Shown here one piece after another: positions 11,342 through 23,844 of a stretch of 64,000 bases of DNA. How positions within the stretch are numbered: the stretch's first letter is position 1; each line of letters begins with the position of its first letter. Source of the stretch: Tolypocladium sp. Sup5 PDA-1 (taxonomy: Eukaryota > Ascomycota > Sordariomycetes > Hypocreales > Ophiocordycipitaceae); contig JPHH03000010.1 in assembly GCA_000750105.3 (NCBI GenBank), forward strand, positions 1 through 64,000, given 5' to 3'. The position numbers and the translations under genes are program-made. The notes beneath the pieces are model-generated. The model searched no databases and had not been told where the DNA came from. It worked only from the letters and a program-made list of their open reading frames with translations.

Positions 11342-14300
11342 TGAGAGCTGTAGGGATGAGGTTCATTCCGGCCTTCTGGCGAGATCGCCAGGGGACGACG
11401 ATCTCACCTTGGGTGAACAAGGTAGTTCGTATACGACACGAAGCACGGCGGCTGTTCCGATATCCCAGTGAAGCGGTACTAGCTGTTTCAGGGTACTTGG
11501 AGGTGGGGATGGATTACGCTGAAGCGGCGTCGCCATGTAAGGTACTGTACATATATCCTAGACGATGCGTGATGACTAGATACCTGCTCGTCAGGTTACA
11601 AGTCCGAAGTGGAGGATACCCACGGACTCGACATTGATTCCTTTCCCTACGGTATGGAAATGTAGAAATACAAATACAAAGAATACAAAGAGCGAAACGA
11701 CCAGATCGTGCTGTCAGTTCAGCTACATGTTCTGATACCCGTGGCGCAGACGGCTGCTTTCTGGACCGTTAGACTTTCAATAGCGTCTCAGCAGCGAAGT
11801 TGTGGCTTCGTGACGCCCAGCCGGCCGGCACCCCGTTCACCGAACCGAGCCAATTGGCGGAGGAAATGACGACACGGAGAAACTTGCCTCGCTTTCGCTT
11901 AGGGTCCTCGATGGTGACCGAAAAGGGGAGATGCGACGCTGCTGACGGGCATGGGTAGGGGACATGGCGAACAGACGATGCTGAATGGCATGGGCAGAAG
12001 CGTGGGAAAACGCGGGGGACGAGGCGAGATGAGACCCTGCGCGTAAGAATAAGCAAGCAGGCAGGGCAAGCATGGCAAGCTTGGATAGGTAACGGGATTA
12101 CGGAAATGATTGTTTCTAGAAGCGGTGCTCCGTGTTCCATATTCCGTAACGCGGGCCGCTACCGGACAGCCTCTTACTGTACTCGTGCGAATGGGCATTT
12201 CTTACTATCGCGCGCTATTACGAAGTACAACATGCACACATGCAGCATCCTTGGTCGTTTATCCCTAGCCGTTCATCATTTTACAGAACCAACATACTGT
12301 ACGGACTACAAAGCATTCGTTTACCCGACGCAAGAAGGGAAAAACAGGTCCGAGAGAGAATCGCCCATCTGGGAATGCAGCGCCATGCGTGGTAGCAACG
12401 CAGAGGGGCCGTGGAGTCGAGCCAAAGGCGCCGGGCCCAAATTCTTCTCCTTTTCCAAGCTCGGTCTGACTTTCTCTTGGAAGAATCCGCCGGCTCTCGT
12501 GCGGCCCTTGTCTTGTTTCGAGCGCCAAGGTTGCGGATCTTCGCCGAGGCTTTGTTTGTCTTTGACTTGCTAGCTGTGTTGTGTGTGTAAGTTGGTGGTG
12601 GTGGTCGGTGGCACTGGCAAGACTGGGTCTCGGCGCGCGGGCTTCTGCCGTCAACAAGCCACTTCCGCGCGGGCAGATCGAAAGATATGGAACTTACGCA
12701 ACCACTGGGGCAAGCCACTGTGGGCTTTTGGAGGAGATGCTGTGGAGGCTGGCAGTGGAAGGGGATTGGCCGTGGCTGGGGATCCAGAGCAAGGGTAAAG
12801 GGGGGGCGGGCTAGAGCCTAAGGGAACGGCAGACGCCTCTGACGGCCAGGGCACGGAATGGTGGTTCCAGAGAACGCTCCCTTTTTGCTTGGGCGTTGCA
12901 TCGGAGATTTTATTTCTGCTCGAGGCTTTTTCCAACGGCGTCGAGCGATGCCCATTGTCATTGCCACTGTCATTGCCGGAGACGAGACAGGCCAGCGCAT
13001 GATGTTGGCCCCAAGTCACGGGTTTCATCGGAGCCACAGAAAATCCACTCCCAGGCTCCCAGCCACCGACATCCCTCCCGACGCAAATGCCATGCCAGGC
13101 CATGTTGCCATGATTCCCGTCCGTGGCTTCACGCGTGCATGCAGCTACCTGCGTACATGACGCAGCGCAGCATGCAGCAGCAGCAAACCTGCAGTTCACA
13201 TCTGTCCCCTCGTTCTGCACCGAGTGGGCTGACGAGGGGGAGGGGGGGCCACAGGCAGGCTCCAGCTCAGCAAGCCAGCGTGGAAGCCCATGACGCCCTC
13301 ACCTCTGCCTCGAGTTGGGACCGAAGGAGAACCAGAGTTGACGCAGGTTCGTCTGGCCGCCGGTCGCAATCTCGCCACGCCCGATTCCGACTCGCAACTC
13401 GCACGGATTCGACGAGCCAACGGACGCAAGGGCCACAGGAGGCTAGACAGACGGACAAGACGCCGTTCTTCGTCGGCAAAAGATCCCTCCCTGGGACCGG
13501 CGCAGCGCCATCCGCAGCCTGCATTCCCCTCCTTGCCCATGGATGGATGCCAGGCCAGGCTCTTTTCTCTTTCTGTCTCTGGACCCCCTCCGTCTCTGTC
13601 CCTACCTGCATCTGCGTCTGCTAACCCCCCATGTTCATGTTGCAGCCCCCAAGCATCAACCCAAAGCTGGCAAGCTGGCTCCTCGTCTCACCCAATGGGA
13701 CCGCCATCCACGGCTCCCAGCAGACGACACTGCCGACTGCTTGGTTCCATCCGCAGCGTATCATTGCCACGAGGGGTCGCGCAACCACGCCGTCGAACCA
13801 CAGCCAGCCCACACGCACTAGCCCGTCTCTTCTAGTCGCTGTCGCCATTTTTTCCCTTCTCTTTTTCTTACGGGCCGAGTCTCGAGCCTGTGGTTGGCTT
13901 GGCCGGTTGGCTGATTCCTTCTCGAAACGCGGCCGGGCCATGTGCTGGCGCTGCGACTCTAAATCCATCGTCCTTGGTTGCAGGGGCAAGCGTGGGGTCC
14001 CGGGTCTGGTTTCTGCTTCGCTGCGTCCATCGCCGAGGCTTCATGCAATGCCCTGATAGTCCCGGACCGGATATCCTTCCTGGTCGAGCCTCGCCAGCTG
14101 GTACGGATGGAGAATGCAGGGTGTTAGCAGCCCGTCGGGGACATGCTGCTGTACCAGGAGCGTTGTCCGCATGGTGGCCGATGCGAAGACCTCCCTGAAG
14201 AGACCCCATCCGGGCCCAGACAGCAGCAGGCTGTGGACGAGATCTGCTGGCTGCTACATACTGTACGGCCCGACGGCTACTGCAAGTTTCCCTGCAGCTC

Positions 14301-14678
14301 GAGATCCTCTACACGCACATGAAGAAGAGCTAGTTTGGATCGAGCCCCCGGCCAGTCCGTTGCATCTCGTCCGTTGCGTCCCCTCTGCTTCCCTTCACCT
14401 TCCTCCCCAGCGCCTTCTCGCGAGTAATACCACGGTGTAGTTCATTCACCTTACACCAGCCCACCCTTGCCTACCCTACCCTACCATCTCCTTTCTCATT
14501 CCTCTTTCCGTCATTCCTTCGTTGCACTGCAGGTTGCCGTCGATCTTCTCGAGGAGGGGTCTCTGCCAGTCTGTGTTAGTCGAGTTGTCTCACCTCTCGT
14601 GTCCTCTCGACTTTCTAAAAAGAGACGTGCGACGATCGATCGGGAGAGCGGCAGGACGGCTCTTGCGTAACTGCAACG
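11342..14678. other. Long gene-free region upstream of the NCS1 permease
   Basis: 3.3 kb with many overlapping stop-free frames on both strands, caused by high GC and simple composition rather than coding. None shows a recognisable motif. C/T-rich tracts at 13550-13620 and 14350-14520 on the plus strand suggest a long 5' leader for the gene at 14679. No RNA gene recognised. Confidence 0.45.
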
Positions 14679-16410
14679 ATGGCGGTACACCCTGTGACAG
14701 CGACGGCGACGACGACGTCAAAGCCGTCGCCGCAAGATACCACCGCCGATGAGTTCGACGACAAGGCGAGGCCCTTGAGCTCGTCGCCCTCGGCGGACGA
14801 GGAGGCGGCCGTGCAGTCGCGCAACGACGTTCCCCCACCAGAGCTCCCCGTCCCCTCCAAGCTCAAGGAGCTCAACGCGCGCATCGAGGGCCTCGCCGGC
14901 TTCGAGGCCCGCGGCATCACCCGTGTGCTGCCCGAGGAACGCCAGCCGCCGAGCCTGTCCGACGACCTCCAGGTCGCCATCATGTGGTTCAGCGCCAACA
15001 TCTCGCTCAACAACCTCGCCGCGGGCATGCTCGGTCCGCTGCTCCTCGAGCTGGGCTTCTTGGACTGCGCGCTGCTGGCGGTGTTTGGTGCCTTTGTGGG
15101 CAGCTTGACGACGGCGTACATGAGCATCTGGGGGCCGCAGAGCGGGAACCGGACCATGGTGAGTGACGACAGCTGAGATGGAACTTCTGGGCCTGGCCGG
15201 GGAAGACTGACATGTCGCGTATAGGTCGTGCTGCGGTTCTTCATGGGATACTGGCCGTCCAAGATCCCCTGCTTCCTCAACGTCGTGCTCATGATCGGCT
15301 ACGCAACCATTGACGGCATCATCGGCGGGCAGGTCCTCTCCGCCGTCAGTGGCGGCGAGATGACCATTATCGTCGGCATTGTCGTTGTCTCGGTCGTCTG
15401 CTGGATCGTCGCCGTCTTTGGCATGGCCGTCTTTCACAAATACGAGAGGTACATCCATACTTTTCTGCAAGTATGAGGAGAGCAACTGATGTTAATCCGT
15501 GTATTTCAGATACTCGTGGCTCCCTCAGGTCATTGCCCTCTTCGTCCTGATCGGCGTGGCAGGCCCCTACTTTGACCCCTCGTCCCAGTCCAAGGCCTCG
15601 GGCGCGCTGCTCGCCGCCCAGCGCCTCTCCTTCTTCAACATCTGCCTCTACGTGCCCAACTCGTGGGCCGCTGCCGCGTCCGACTTTTACGTCTACTACC
15701 CCGAGAAGACGTCCAAGCGCAAGATCTTCCTCCTCACGCTCGTCGGCCTCTGGACCGCCTTTTGCCTCGTGTACCTCATCGCCATTGGCCTCGGCACCGG
15801 CGTTGCCAACATCCCCGCCTGGTCCGACGCCAACAATGTCAGCTCGGGCGCGCTCATTGTGGCCGGGTACGCGCCCCTCAAGGGCTTCGGCAGCGTGTGC
15901 TCCGTCATCGTCGCTCTCGGCGTCATCGCCAACTCCATTCCCAGCACGTACTCGGCCGCGCTGGGCTGCCAGACGCTCGGCCGCTACGGCAAGGCCGTGC
16001 CCCGCTGGGTCTGGTCCACGCTGCTCATCCTCGTCGAGTTCGTGCTCGCCGTCGCGGGCCGCGAGCACCTCTTCCTCATCTTCCAGAACTTCCTGGCCCT
16101 GATGGGCTACTGGGTCATGATCATGATCGTCATCGTCCTCGAGGAGCACCTGCTCTTCCGGCGCGGCAAGGGCGCCTTTGACTGGTCCCGCTGGGAGGAC
16201 AAGGCGTATCTGCCCGTCGGCTGGGCGGCTCTCGCGGCGTTCCTCATCGGCTGGGTGGGCGCCATCCTCGGCATGAGCCAGGCGTGGTACGTTGGGCCCC
16301 TGGCGCAGCTCGCGTCGACGGGCGACGTGGGGCTGTGGGTTGCCGTTGGGTTTACGTTTGTCGTGTTTCCGCCCATGCGCTGGCTGGAGCTCAAGATCGT
16401 TGGGCGTTGA
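14679..16410 (+). CDS. NCS1-family purine/cytosine permease (Fcy2-like)
   Basis: Three exons (14679-15158, 15225-15448, 15510-16410), 534 aa. A hydrophilic N-terminus of about 90 residues is followed by about twelve hydrophobic segments. Family marks: LQVAIMWFSANISLNNLAAGMLGPLLLELGF in TM1, GPQSGNRTMVVLRFFMGYWPSKIPCFLNVVLMIGY around the first intron, ANSIPSTYSAALGCQTLG, PRWVWSTLL and the FxNFLALMGYWVMIM segment. Such plasma-membrane symporters bring in cytosine, adenine, guanine or hypoxanthine with protons. The substrate cannot be fixed from sequence alone. Both introns have standard ends and preserve frame. Confidence 0.9.
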
Positions 16411-17100
16411 GCGTCCTTTTTCTCCGGTTTTATCTACACGATGTGTCCTTTCGATGCATGCATAGCTTACCTTGACGACGACCACGAAAAAGCACCGGCC
16501 GTACCTACACGGCAGGCAGGCGGACTTACATTGCAGCACCAACCATAGCGTGGCATATTTCAGGTCGGCACTTGTGCTGTTTTTACAGAGGAGCGTCTTT
16601 GTTTACGTACCACACGGGGTATAGACTCATAGATGGGCCTCTAAGAGCCTTGCCTCCATGAACCATCTCGAACCCAGTACAAGTGAAGTCCCAAGTCTTG
16701 GCGACGATTACCAAGCTCTCGGGTCGGTCGGCCAGCCGTGAGCCGGGAACCGCGTCTGAGCGCGCGCACGGCCTCGGCAAGCGATGTGGAGGCAGCAAAC
16801 AAACCCCTGTGGAAAATCAGATTGATTGCTTTTTTATTTCGCTGCGTGTCTCAGGTGCGACGGCGTTTGCTGTCAATTGGACTTTATTCGTACTGGGAAT
16901 TGCTGCGGCTGAGTTGGCGATATGGGTTGTGACAGTGGTGAGGTGTTATACACTGACGGGCGGCTTGTGAGCGGTGGAATTCACTCCACGATGCTTTGCT
17001 ATGGCGATTGATCTGGAGTACTCCGTACTTCGTACTGCAGGTAGATTCTCTATTCATCTGGATCCAATGTCTACATCTACGAGGCTACACGCCGCCATAC
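16411..17100. other. Convergent intergenic spacer
   Basis: About 690 bp between the stop of the plus-strand permease and the stop of the minus-strand GMC oxidoreductase. It should hold both 3' UTRs. I see no ORF worth calling and no repeat. Confidence 0.5.
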
Positions 17101-19208
17101 TCAATTCCCCACTTCCCCTTGCTGCGGCACCTGCTGTTCCCCATCTCGCCCCTTCAAGTCCTCCAAAATCATATGCGCACCCTTCTCCGCAATGGCATAC
17201 ACCGTAGCCTGCAGGTGCGCGCTGATCTGCAGCGGCATCACGCTGGCATCGACGACGCGCAGCCCCCTGACGCCGTACACGCGCAGCCGCTCGTCCACGA
17301 CGCCGCCCCGGATGCCCGCCGTGCCGCCCATGCCGCACGTGCCGACGGGGTGCCAGTCGGTGATGGTGTTGTTGACGACCCACTCGTTGAGCTGGGCGTC
17401 GTCGTTGACGGTCGCGCCGGAGGGCGAGGCGGGCCCCCGGATGATGCTGGCGAGGGGCTCGGCTGTGGTGATTCGGCTGGCGAAGCGGACGCACTCCTTC
17501 ATGACTTCCAGGTCGAGCTTGCCGTGGGCGCCGGCGTAGTACCTGGGGTCGATGAGAGGCTTGTCGTCGGCCGTGGCCTTGCCGCCCGTCCCTGGGCGGA
17601 TGTGGACGGAGCCCACGGAGAACGGGTACTGCACCATCTGCAGCATCGTGCCGTACTGCTTGCCGTCGGCGCCCTTGAAAATGGTGCTCCAGTTGCCGAG
17701 GTCGAAGATGTACTCGATCTGGCCGAGGTTGGCCGTGCCGTCGAGCCGCTTCTGCTGGATGGCCGTCTTCTCCGCGCCAAAGGCGTTGAGCTCGCCGGCC
17801 TTGTAGGACAGGCCTGCAAGTGCCTCGCTGGAGAGGATCTGGTTGAACGGGATGTAGGTGATGGAGCAGGGGAGGATGGTGAGGGGGCCGGTTCGGTCCT
17901 TGGTGTACTTTTCCATGGCCGCGGCTGCGATGGATTCGTCTCGCTTGAGATTGTCTGGGTTCTCGAGGCTAGGGTCAACCTCGAAAATCATGGCCAGCAC
18001 TGCCGAAAGTGTGAATGGCTTGGTCTACGCTGCATGGCTTGCTGTGGCGACGAATACTCACTGATGTGGTCTTGCAGGTTCTCTCCGACCTGGGGGCTGT
18101 CCACCTTGACAGGCACGCCCGCCTTGGACAGGACGTCCGGGTTGCCAATGCCGGAGAGCTCGAGGATCTGAGGCGACGTCACGCTGCCGGCCGAGAGGAT
18201 GACCTCGCGAGAGGCAGAGACGACATGCTCCCTGCCCTGGCACGTGAACCGCACGCCCGTCGCTACGTGCTCGTCGCCATCTTGCCTGAGCACAATCTCC
18301 CGGACAGTGGCTTCAGTCAGGATATGCAAGTTGGCCGCGGCCAACGAGCAGTAGCTAGTCGAGTAGCAGCGGCTCGCCGTCCGCGGATCAACAGCGTTGA
18401 CATTCGTCCAGACGCCGACGTTGGATCCCGCGACGTGGGCCGAGTTGGTCTGCACGCCGAGGGCGTTGAGCGTGCGGTGCCACAGACGGTGCGAGGGCGA
18501 GTAGTCGGGCGAGTACGAGACCTGGATGGGCCCCGAGGTGCCGAAGAAGTCGGGGTTGTGCGAGACGTCGTACTTGTCCCGGAGCTGCTTGCTGGGCGGG
18601 TGGAACGTCTCGGACTTTTTGAAGAAGGGTCTGCAGGATGCGCTGTCAGTGACGGTCCCAACCCAAGGGTCGTGAGGTTGAGCGCATTGGGCACGCTGCG
18701 ATCACGACTCATGCCAAGATGGGTCGGATCAGGCCGAGCAAGCCACAGATCGACTATCCAGGTGACGGATCACACGCGCCGGGAGTTCTCACAGCAAATC
18801 ATCCCAGCCCCATCCGGCATTGCCCAGCGCCTCCCACGCATCGTAGTCGTCCCTGCTCGCGCGGTTCCACGTCATGAAGTTGAGCGCGCTCGTGCCGCCG
18901 AGCACCTTGCCCCGGGGCCACGGCAGCGTGCGGCCCGCGAGGCCCTCCTGCGGCTGCGTCTCGAACCCCCAGTCGTGGCGGCCGCCGAGCGCGCGGCCGT
19001 AGAAGGCCGGGATGTCGATGTCGTCCTCGCCGTGGGACACGCCGCCGGCCTCGAGCACGCCGACGGTGAGCTGGGGGTCCGCGGCGGCGAGGCGCGAGGC
19101 GACGACGAGGCCCGCGGTGCCGCCGCCGACGACGAGGAAGTCGAACGGCCGCCTGGCGAAGTCGTTTGCCGAGAGCGGCGAGGTTGTCGCTGGTGGACGG
19201 ACGCCCAT
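17101..19208 (-). CDS. GMC family FAD-dependent oxidoreductase
   Basis: Three exons on the minus strand (19208-18793, 18630-18062, 17999-17101), 627 aa. The N-terminal Rossmann motif VVGGGTAGLVVASRLA binds FAD. GMC signature 1 is WPRGKVLGGTSALN; signature 2 is the AGSVTSPQILELSGIG segment. The C-terminal catalytic part has TDWHPVGTCGMG with the active His, and the final FAD-contact segment VVDASVMPLQISAHLQATVYAIAEKGA, where SAH supplies the second catalytic position. There is no signal peptide, so it is probably intracellular. The family oxidises alcohols such as choline, glucose or aryl alcohols; members near secondary-metabolism genes tailor metabolites. The substrate is unknown here. Both introns are GT-AG and the phases agree. 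Confidence 0.9.
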
Positions 19209-21858
19209 TTTTTTTTTGGTTGATGTTCGAGAATTGGTTTGTTTTTGTGTCCTTCCTGATCTGTGCGTGTCCGCGTGCCTGCCGTTTGTGGTGATGCTGC
19301 CCAGCCTAAGGCACTCTAATATCTACAGATTGCCTCACCAAGACAATGCTACCTACCATAGTCCGTACATACCTATAATATACGTACGAACGCGTAATTA
19401 CTGACTAACGTCTTTTGTCTGCGATTCTCCGTCGTCCGGATATCGCAGTCCGCTCCGTCTGCAGGTCTACTCGTACAGGAAGCGGCGCCGAACTCGTGCA
19501 TCTTAGAGCCTCCACCGCCCAATGAGGGCATCTGTCAGGGCTGCGTTGCATCCGCGCCTTGCCTCCGAGACTTTGCGCAGTCTCCACGGTCTGCGCCAGC
19601 GCCGTCCATTCCGTGGTACTGCAACTGCAACTGCAGACGCAGGGATCCCACAGGAAGCAGGTCGCTGGTGATCGGATGATGGGGCCATGGCAGGCGGTAG
19701 GGCAGAGCAGATGCGTTTGAGGGGCACAGAATCATACGGCACGAGTCGGCTCGAGTTAAGACCGCAAACTGATATCCGACGGCTACGAAGTACACGCCTC
19801 GTGTCAAGAGAGAGTGAGATGCCAATGGTTGTACGAAGCAATTCCCAAGTGCATGGTCCGTCTGTTTCTTTGTGCCTCATCTTTCGACTCGATTTAGAAA
19901 TGGTCCCGTGCTGCCATGTTCAAAGCCACGCAGTGTCAATAAACCAGGGAATATCTCGTCTGTATAATTTACCATATACGATATACTACGTGTACGGAGT
20001 ACTGTAGACTGCTTCGAGCGCAGCCGAGGCAGATGCCACTATCCCTCCAATGCTACCGTCCTCCAGGGTAGGACGACGGCCAGACGGGGCTCCTCGGAGG
20101 ATGAGCCGAGGGCATCAAGCTTCGACCAAGCACATTTCACATCAAGTCAAGTACGGACGGGTACGAGTACATACAAACAGGCAGAGCATGAGGTAAGCGT
20201 GCCATGTTTGTCATTTCTCTTTGCCTGCTGTGCCTCTCGAATCGTATCGTGATGACGGCTTCTCTGGGCCAAAGGCGCTGCCTACGGAGATCGAAACACA
20301 CCGGGAGGGGCTTGTGGAGCATCACGACACCCGTCCGCCACCACCAGGCTCCAGTCCCCGTATCAATCACGTATCAATCAGGCATCGTCGTACGAGGCAG
20401 GTCTGATACATACTTTCGGGACTGTCGGGAGTATGCCGCAGGACAATAGCCTGCGTGTTTCGCTGAATGCCGTGAGAGGAGAGTCATGCAGCATCACACA
20501 AGAGCTTGGCGACTGTTGCACATCCTGCAGGCGAGAGAAGTTCCAGTTGCGACGCCATCTGCGCAGTGCGGCATATGTATGCCATGCTCATGCAGCAGGC
20601 GACGGCCGTCCGTCCTGCGCTCCAGCCAGAATGGGCAGGACATATGGGTTCTGGAATGGCAGCCGATGGAAGTGCCGGGGGCTGGATCGAAGTTGATTGT
20701 TGCGTTTCATGAATATCACCAACAACACGAGGACGCCGAGGATTTAATATGACAACCACCGTTGCCAACAAACAACTCAACAGCGACGACAGCTGCACGA
20801 CGCTGCATGGCAAGACGAGGCAACTCCCGAGCTGACCAACGGGGCAGAGGCAGCGTAATAAATCATGACGGGCTCTCATCTTGCTGATGCGGGAGGGAGA
20901 TGCACTGCGGCGCTTCTCGGCACTGCCATTGTTTCTTCTTCCGACGACGACGGGCCGAGCCCTCGCCCCCTTTCCTTGGCTTTTACGTTTCGTGTTCAGG
21001 CGCTTCAATTCCATTGTGGCGCGCTGACGAGGCACGCCATTGCATCGCCCCTATTGCCTTATTGCTTCGTGTTGAAGCAAATGCGTTAATATCCGACAGA
21101 TTCGCCGCCGTGGGCCCCCGAATGCGTCCATTTCTGGTCCGTCGCTGGTCCGTCTCTTGAACAGTGCGCTATTGTGCCTGATACAACGTCCCCAGGGCCA
21201 TTGTTGGATGCGCGCTCCAGCAGGCTGCAGCACTGGAACGAGACCAACGTCGCTGAGCTGCCTCTTCTGTCAGGAGGTTACGGATCGTATCGCCCCTCCA
21301 GCGGCCCCAGCGCATGCCAGTGGCTCACCAGCGCTGACGTGCCCACTAAATCTGGGACTGAGGCGTCGCTCCTCGGCACCTCGTTGGCTGTTGGTCCCGC
21401 CCTGCAGCACGCCCCCAAACAGACCGGATGGAGGCTCCCCACTCCCCTGAAGCCAAACACGCAGCCCGCTTCTAGGCCCTTCTCCCTCCCGTCGCGTCAT
21501 CCCTGGCCATCAGCCCCCTTTTCTGCCTCAGGCATCGACGCCCGAGCAACCACCGTGTCCTCAAGATAAAGAGGTGCCACCCACCACCACCCAGGTGCCA
21601 GGCCTCGTCACGCATCACCCAGTTCAGCAAAGAAGACACTTGTCCTCGTCCCCGTCGCCCGTCATCGTCACCTGACTCATCGTCAATATCCACCCCAGGC
21701 GCTGACTCACTCTTGGGTCGCTGCCTGCCATGCTGTTGACGTATAACAGCCTCTGAGGGACCGGGCGCTTGTCTGCTTGCTAGCATCACTGCAACTCGAA
21801 CACGCCACTGGACTGGAGCTGTGCATCACCACACACAGCGAATCCAGACCTCCTCATC
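19209..21858. other. Divergent intergenic region (GMC oxidoreductase / hacA)
   Basis: 2.65 kb. It must carry the promoter of the minus-strand oxidoreductase near 19209 and the promoter and leader of hacA near 21859. Short ORFs overlap on both strands without recognisable similarity. The leader contains a small upstream ORF, listed separately. Confidence 0.5.
21730..21756 (+). promoter_or_regulatory. Possible upstream ORF in the hacA leader
   Basis: ATG at 21730 opens a frame of eight codons (MLLTYNSL) closed by TGA at 21754-21756, about 100 bp before the hacA start. I found no other ATG between it and the main start. hacA/hac1 leaders of Aspergillus and Trichoderma are known to carry a small repressive uORF that can be lost when transcription starts further downstream. 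Whether the transcript here includes this uORF is not known. Confidence 0.45.
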
Positions 21859-23154
21859 ATGGCGTTCCAGCAAGCCTCCCCGATGATCAAGTTCGAGGCC
21901 TCGCCCGTCGAGTCCTTTGTCTCGACGCCGGGCGACAACTACTCCTCCCTCTTCCCCGCGACCAGCCCCTCGGCCTCGGACACCATGAACCCCATGGAGA
22001 TGATGACGCCCCAGTCCTACACCGACGACAAGAGCTCACGCCTGTCTGTCGTCCCCGAGGAGGCCGAGGCTGATGATGACGACGACGACGTCGACAACCC
22101 CACATCTTCAGACAAGAAGCCGACCAAGAAGCGCAAGTCGTGGGGTCAGGTTCTCCCAGAGCCCAAGACCAACCTTCCTCCAAGGTAAGACATCACTCGC
22201 ACCGGCGATCCTACCCTCGACCCCGTGCCTAACCCCTCGGCCCCGCAGGAAACGAGCCAAGACGGACGACGAAAAGGAACAACGACGCGTCGAGCGCGTT
22301 CTCCGGAACCGCCGCGCCGCCCAGTCCTCCCGAGAGCGCAAGAGGCTCGAGGTCGAGGCTCTCGAGCAGCGGAACAAGGAGCTCGAGAGCCTGCTCATCA
22401 ATGCGCAAAAGGCAAACCTGATGTTGGTCGACGAGCTTAACCGCTTCCGACGCGACTCGGGCGTCGTCACTCGCTCCTCGTCGCCTCTCGACCCCATCCG
22501 CGACAACCAAGTCACCCTGTCCCAGCAGCTCTTTGGCTCGCAGGATGGCCACAACGGCACGAGCGAGCACTCTAACCTCGTAGACGAGCTCATGCTGTCC
22601 ACCAACAACCCCACCGTCAACCCCGCCTCGCTCTCCCCCGAGCTCGGCCCCGTCCCCGATGAAGCCAAGATCACATCAACGGAGGCGCAATCCAGCGAAC
22701 AGACCTTGGCCACTTCCCCCGTCTTGACACAACGTCCTGCAGAGATGTTGTTTGACCTGCCGTGTCACACGTCGGCGGAAGTGACCAAGTCGTTCCTGGA
22801 TTCGCAGACTCCGATCTCTCCCCTCTTGGCATGGACGATGCAGCTCAGGATGCTGCTGCTTTCAGCCTCGGCGATTCTTTCGGCCTGTCAGCGGCCCTTG
22901 ACACAGATCGCTATGTCCTCGAAAGCGGGCTTCTCTCTTCTCCCCACTCCTCAACTCTTGACGACGATTATCTGGCTGGTGACTCTGCCGCCGGCTTCTC
23001 GAACCAGTCAGCCTTTGACCTCTTCAACATCGACGACTTCCTCAACGACGAAGCAAACCACGCCGCTTCAGACATTATGGCAGCGAGCGACTACGCCGCT
23101 GCGGACCACGGCTTCGAGCCGCAAGTCCAAGACTCTGAGATTCACGTCTCTTAG
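21859..23154 (+). CDS. hacA: bZIP transcription factor HacA/Hac1, master regulator of the unfolded protein response
   Basis: Activated product: exons 21859-22184, 22249-22739 and 22760-23154, 403 aa. The first intron is an ordinary GT-AG intron; the second (22740-22759) is the 20-nt unconventional intron cut by Ire1. Residues about 110-176 form the bZIP: KRAKTDDEKEQRRVERVLRNRRAAQSSRERKRLE (basic region with the N-x-A-A-x-S signature) and a leucine zipper through LLINAQKANLMLVDEL. An acidic Asp run (about residues 70-80) and KKPTKKRKSWGQVLP precede it, as in other HacA proteins. The junction is at about residue 273. After removal of 20 nt the frame changes to the acidic tail ending at 23154 (SDLSPLGMDDAAQDA...), the activation domain. 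The protein induces ER chaperones, folding enzymes and secretion genes. Without Ire1 cleavage the frame would run on to 23536 (537 aa). Confidence 0.95.
22729..22767 (+). promoter_or_regulatory. Ire1 double stem-loop and 20-nt unconventional hacA intron (22740-22759)
   Basis: Two seven-base loops of the Ire1 form CNGNNGN are present: CTGCAGA at 22737-22743 and CTGCCGT at 22757-22763. The first sits on an 8-bp stem (22729-22736 with 22744-22751, including one G-U pair); the second on a 4-bp stem (22753-22756 with 22764-22767). Cleavage after the third loop base (G22739 and G22759) releases exactly 20 nt, the length known for Aspergillus and Trichoderma hacA. This moves translation into the frame that ends at 23154. 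Confidence 0.93.
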
Positions 23155-23844
23155 AAAGATCTTATCCAGCAGCCCCAATCTGGCGCGTCCCTTGATGGAT
23201 GCGACGATGGTGGCAATGCGGTTGGTCTCTGAGGGATGCGATGATCGGGTCGAGAACTTGCGGAGCGAGTCCGATGGGACGCGCGATGAGGTTCGCCAAC
23301 TGACACGATGTTTGAGGGGCATAACTTTGCCGTCGCGGGAGGTCCTCATGACGTTGCTTTGGGCCTTGAAGGTCGAAGAGCGGAGGATCCAGCGGAGGAG
23401 CGAAGCACTTCTCGAACCCGAGAGTGGCACCCCAGCAGATGAACCAACCAAGACATATATCTTGAAATTATCGGGGATGAAGCGGAGCAGACAACACGGC
23501 GGCACAAGCGCACCAACGCGCCACCGCCTGACGTGAATGACATTGGATGGGATGGTAAACTTATTGGGAGCGGACGGCATCGGCGCAAAAAGGTTCAGGT
23601 CTCTGGAGGACGACCTGCAAGTATCACGACTAGGCGGTGTATTCACCTGTACTATATATGCAATCTAACAAGCATACTTATGCATTCATTGTCATCTTCC
23701 ATCGTGACTATACTTTGTATGTTGGTGACAAAACAACCCATGATTCCTAGTGCCCCTGCACGCCCCTTGGATGCAAAACTGGATGTGCTAGACTTATGCC
23801 CCATAACTCCCGTTCGCCTGGTATTTACAGAACGTGTTCGACGC
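23155..23844. other. Convergent spacer with hacA 3' UTR
   Basis: 690 bp. The unspliced hacA frame stays open to 23536, so part of this stretch is coding only in the unspliced transcript. The remainder holds 3' ends of hacA and the minus-strand csm3. No further gene seen. Confidence 0.6.

Noticed and set aside
15367..16542. 391-codon minus-strand ORF opposite the NCS1 permease
   Set aside because: Shadow of a GC-rich transporter gene; the composition is low-complexity and no motif is present.
16996..18171. Plus-strand 391-codon ORF opposite the GMC oxidoreductase
   Set aside because: Mirror frame of a well-supported minus-strand gene.
22073..23536. 487-codon ORF as a separate gene
   Set aside because: It is hacA exon 2 read through the unspliced Ire1 intron, plus intron 1 sequence at its start.
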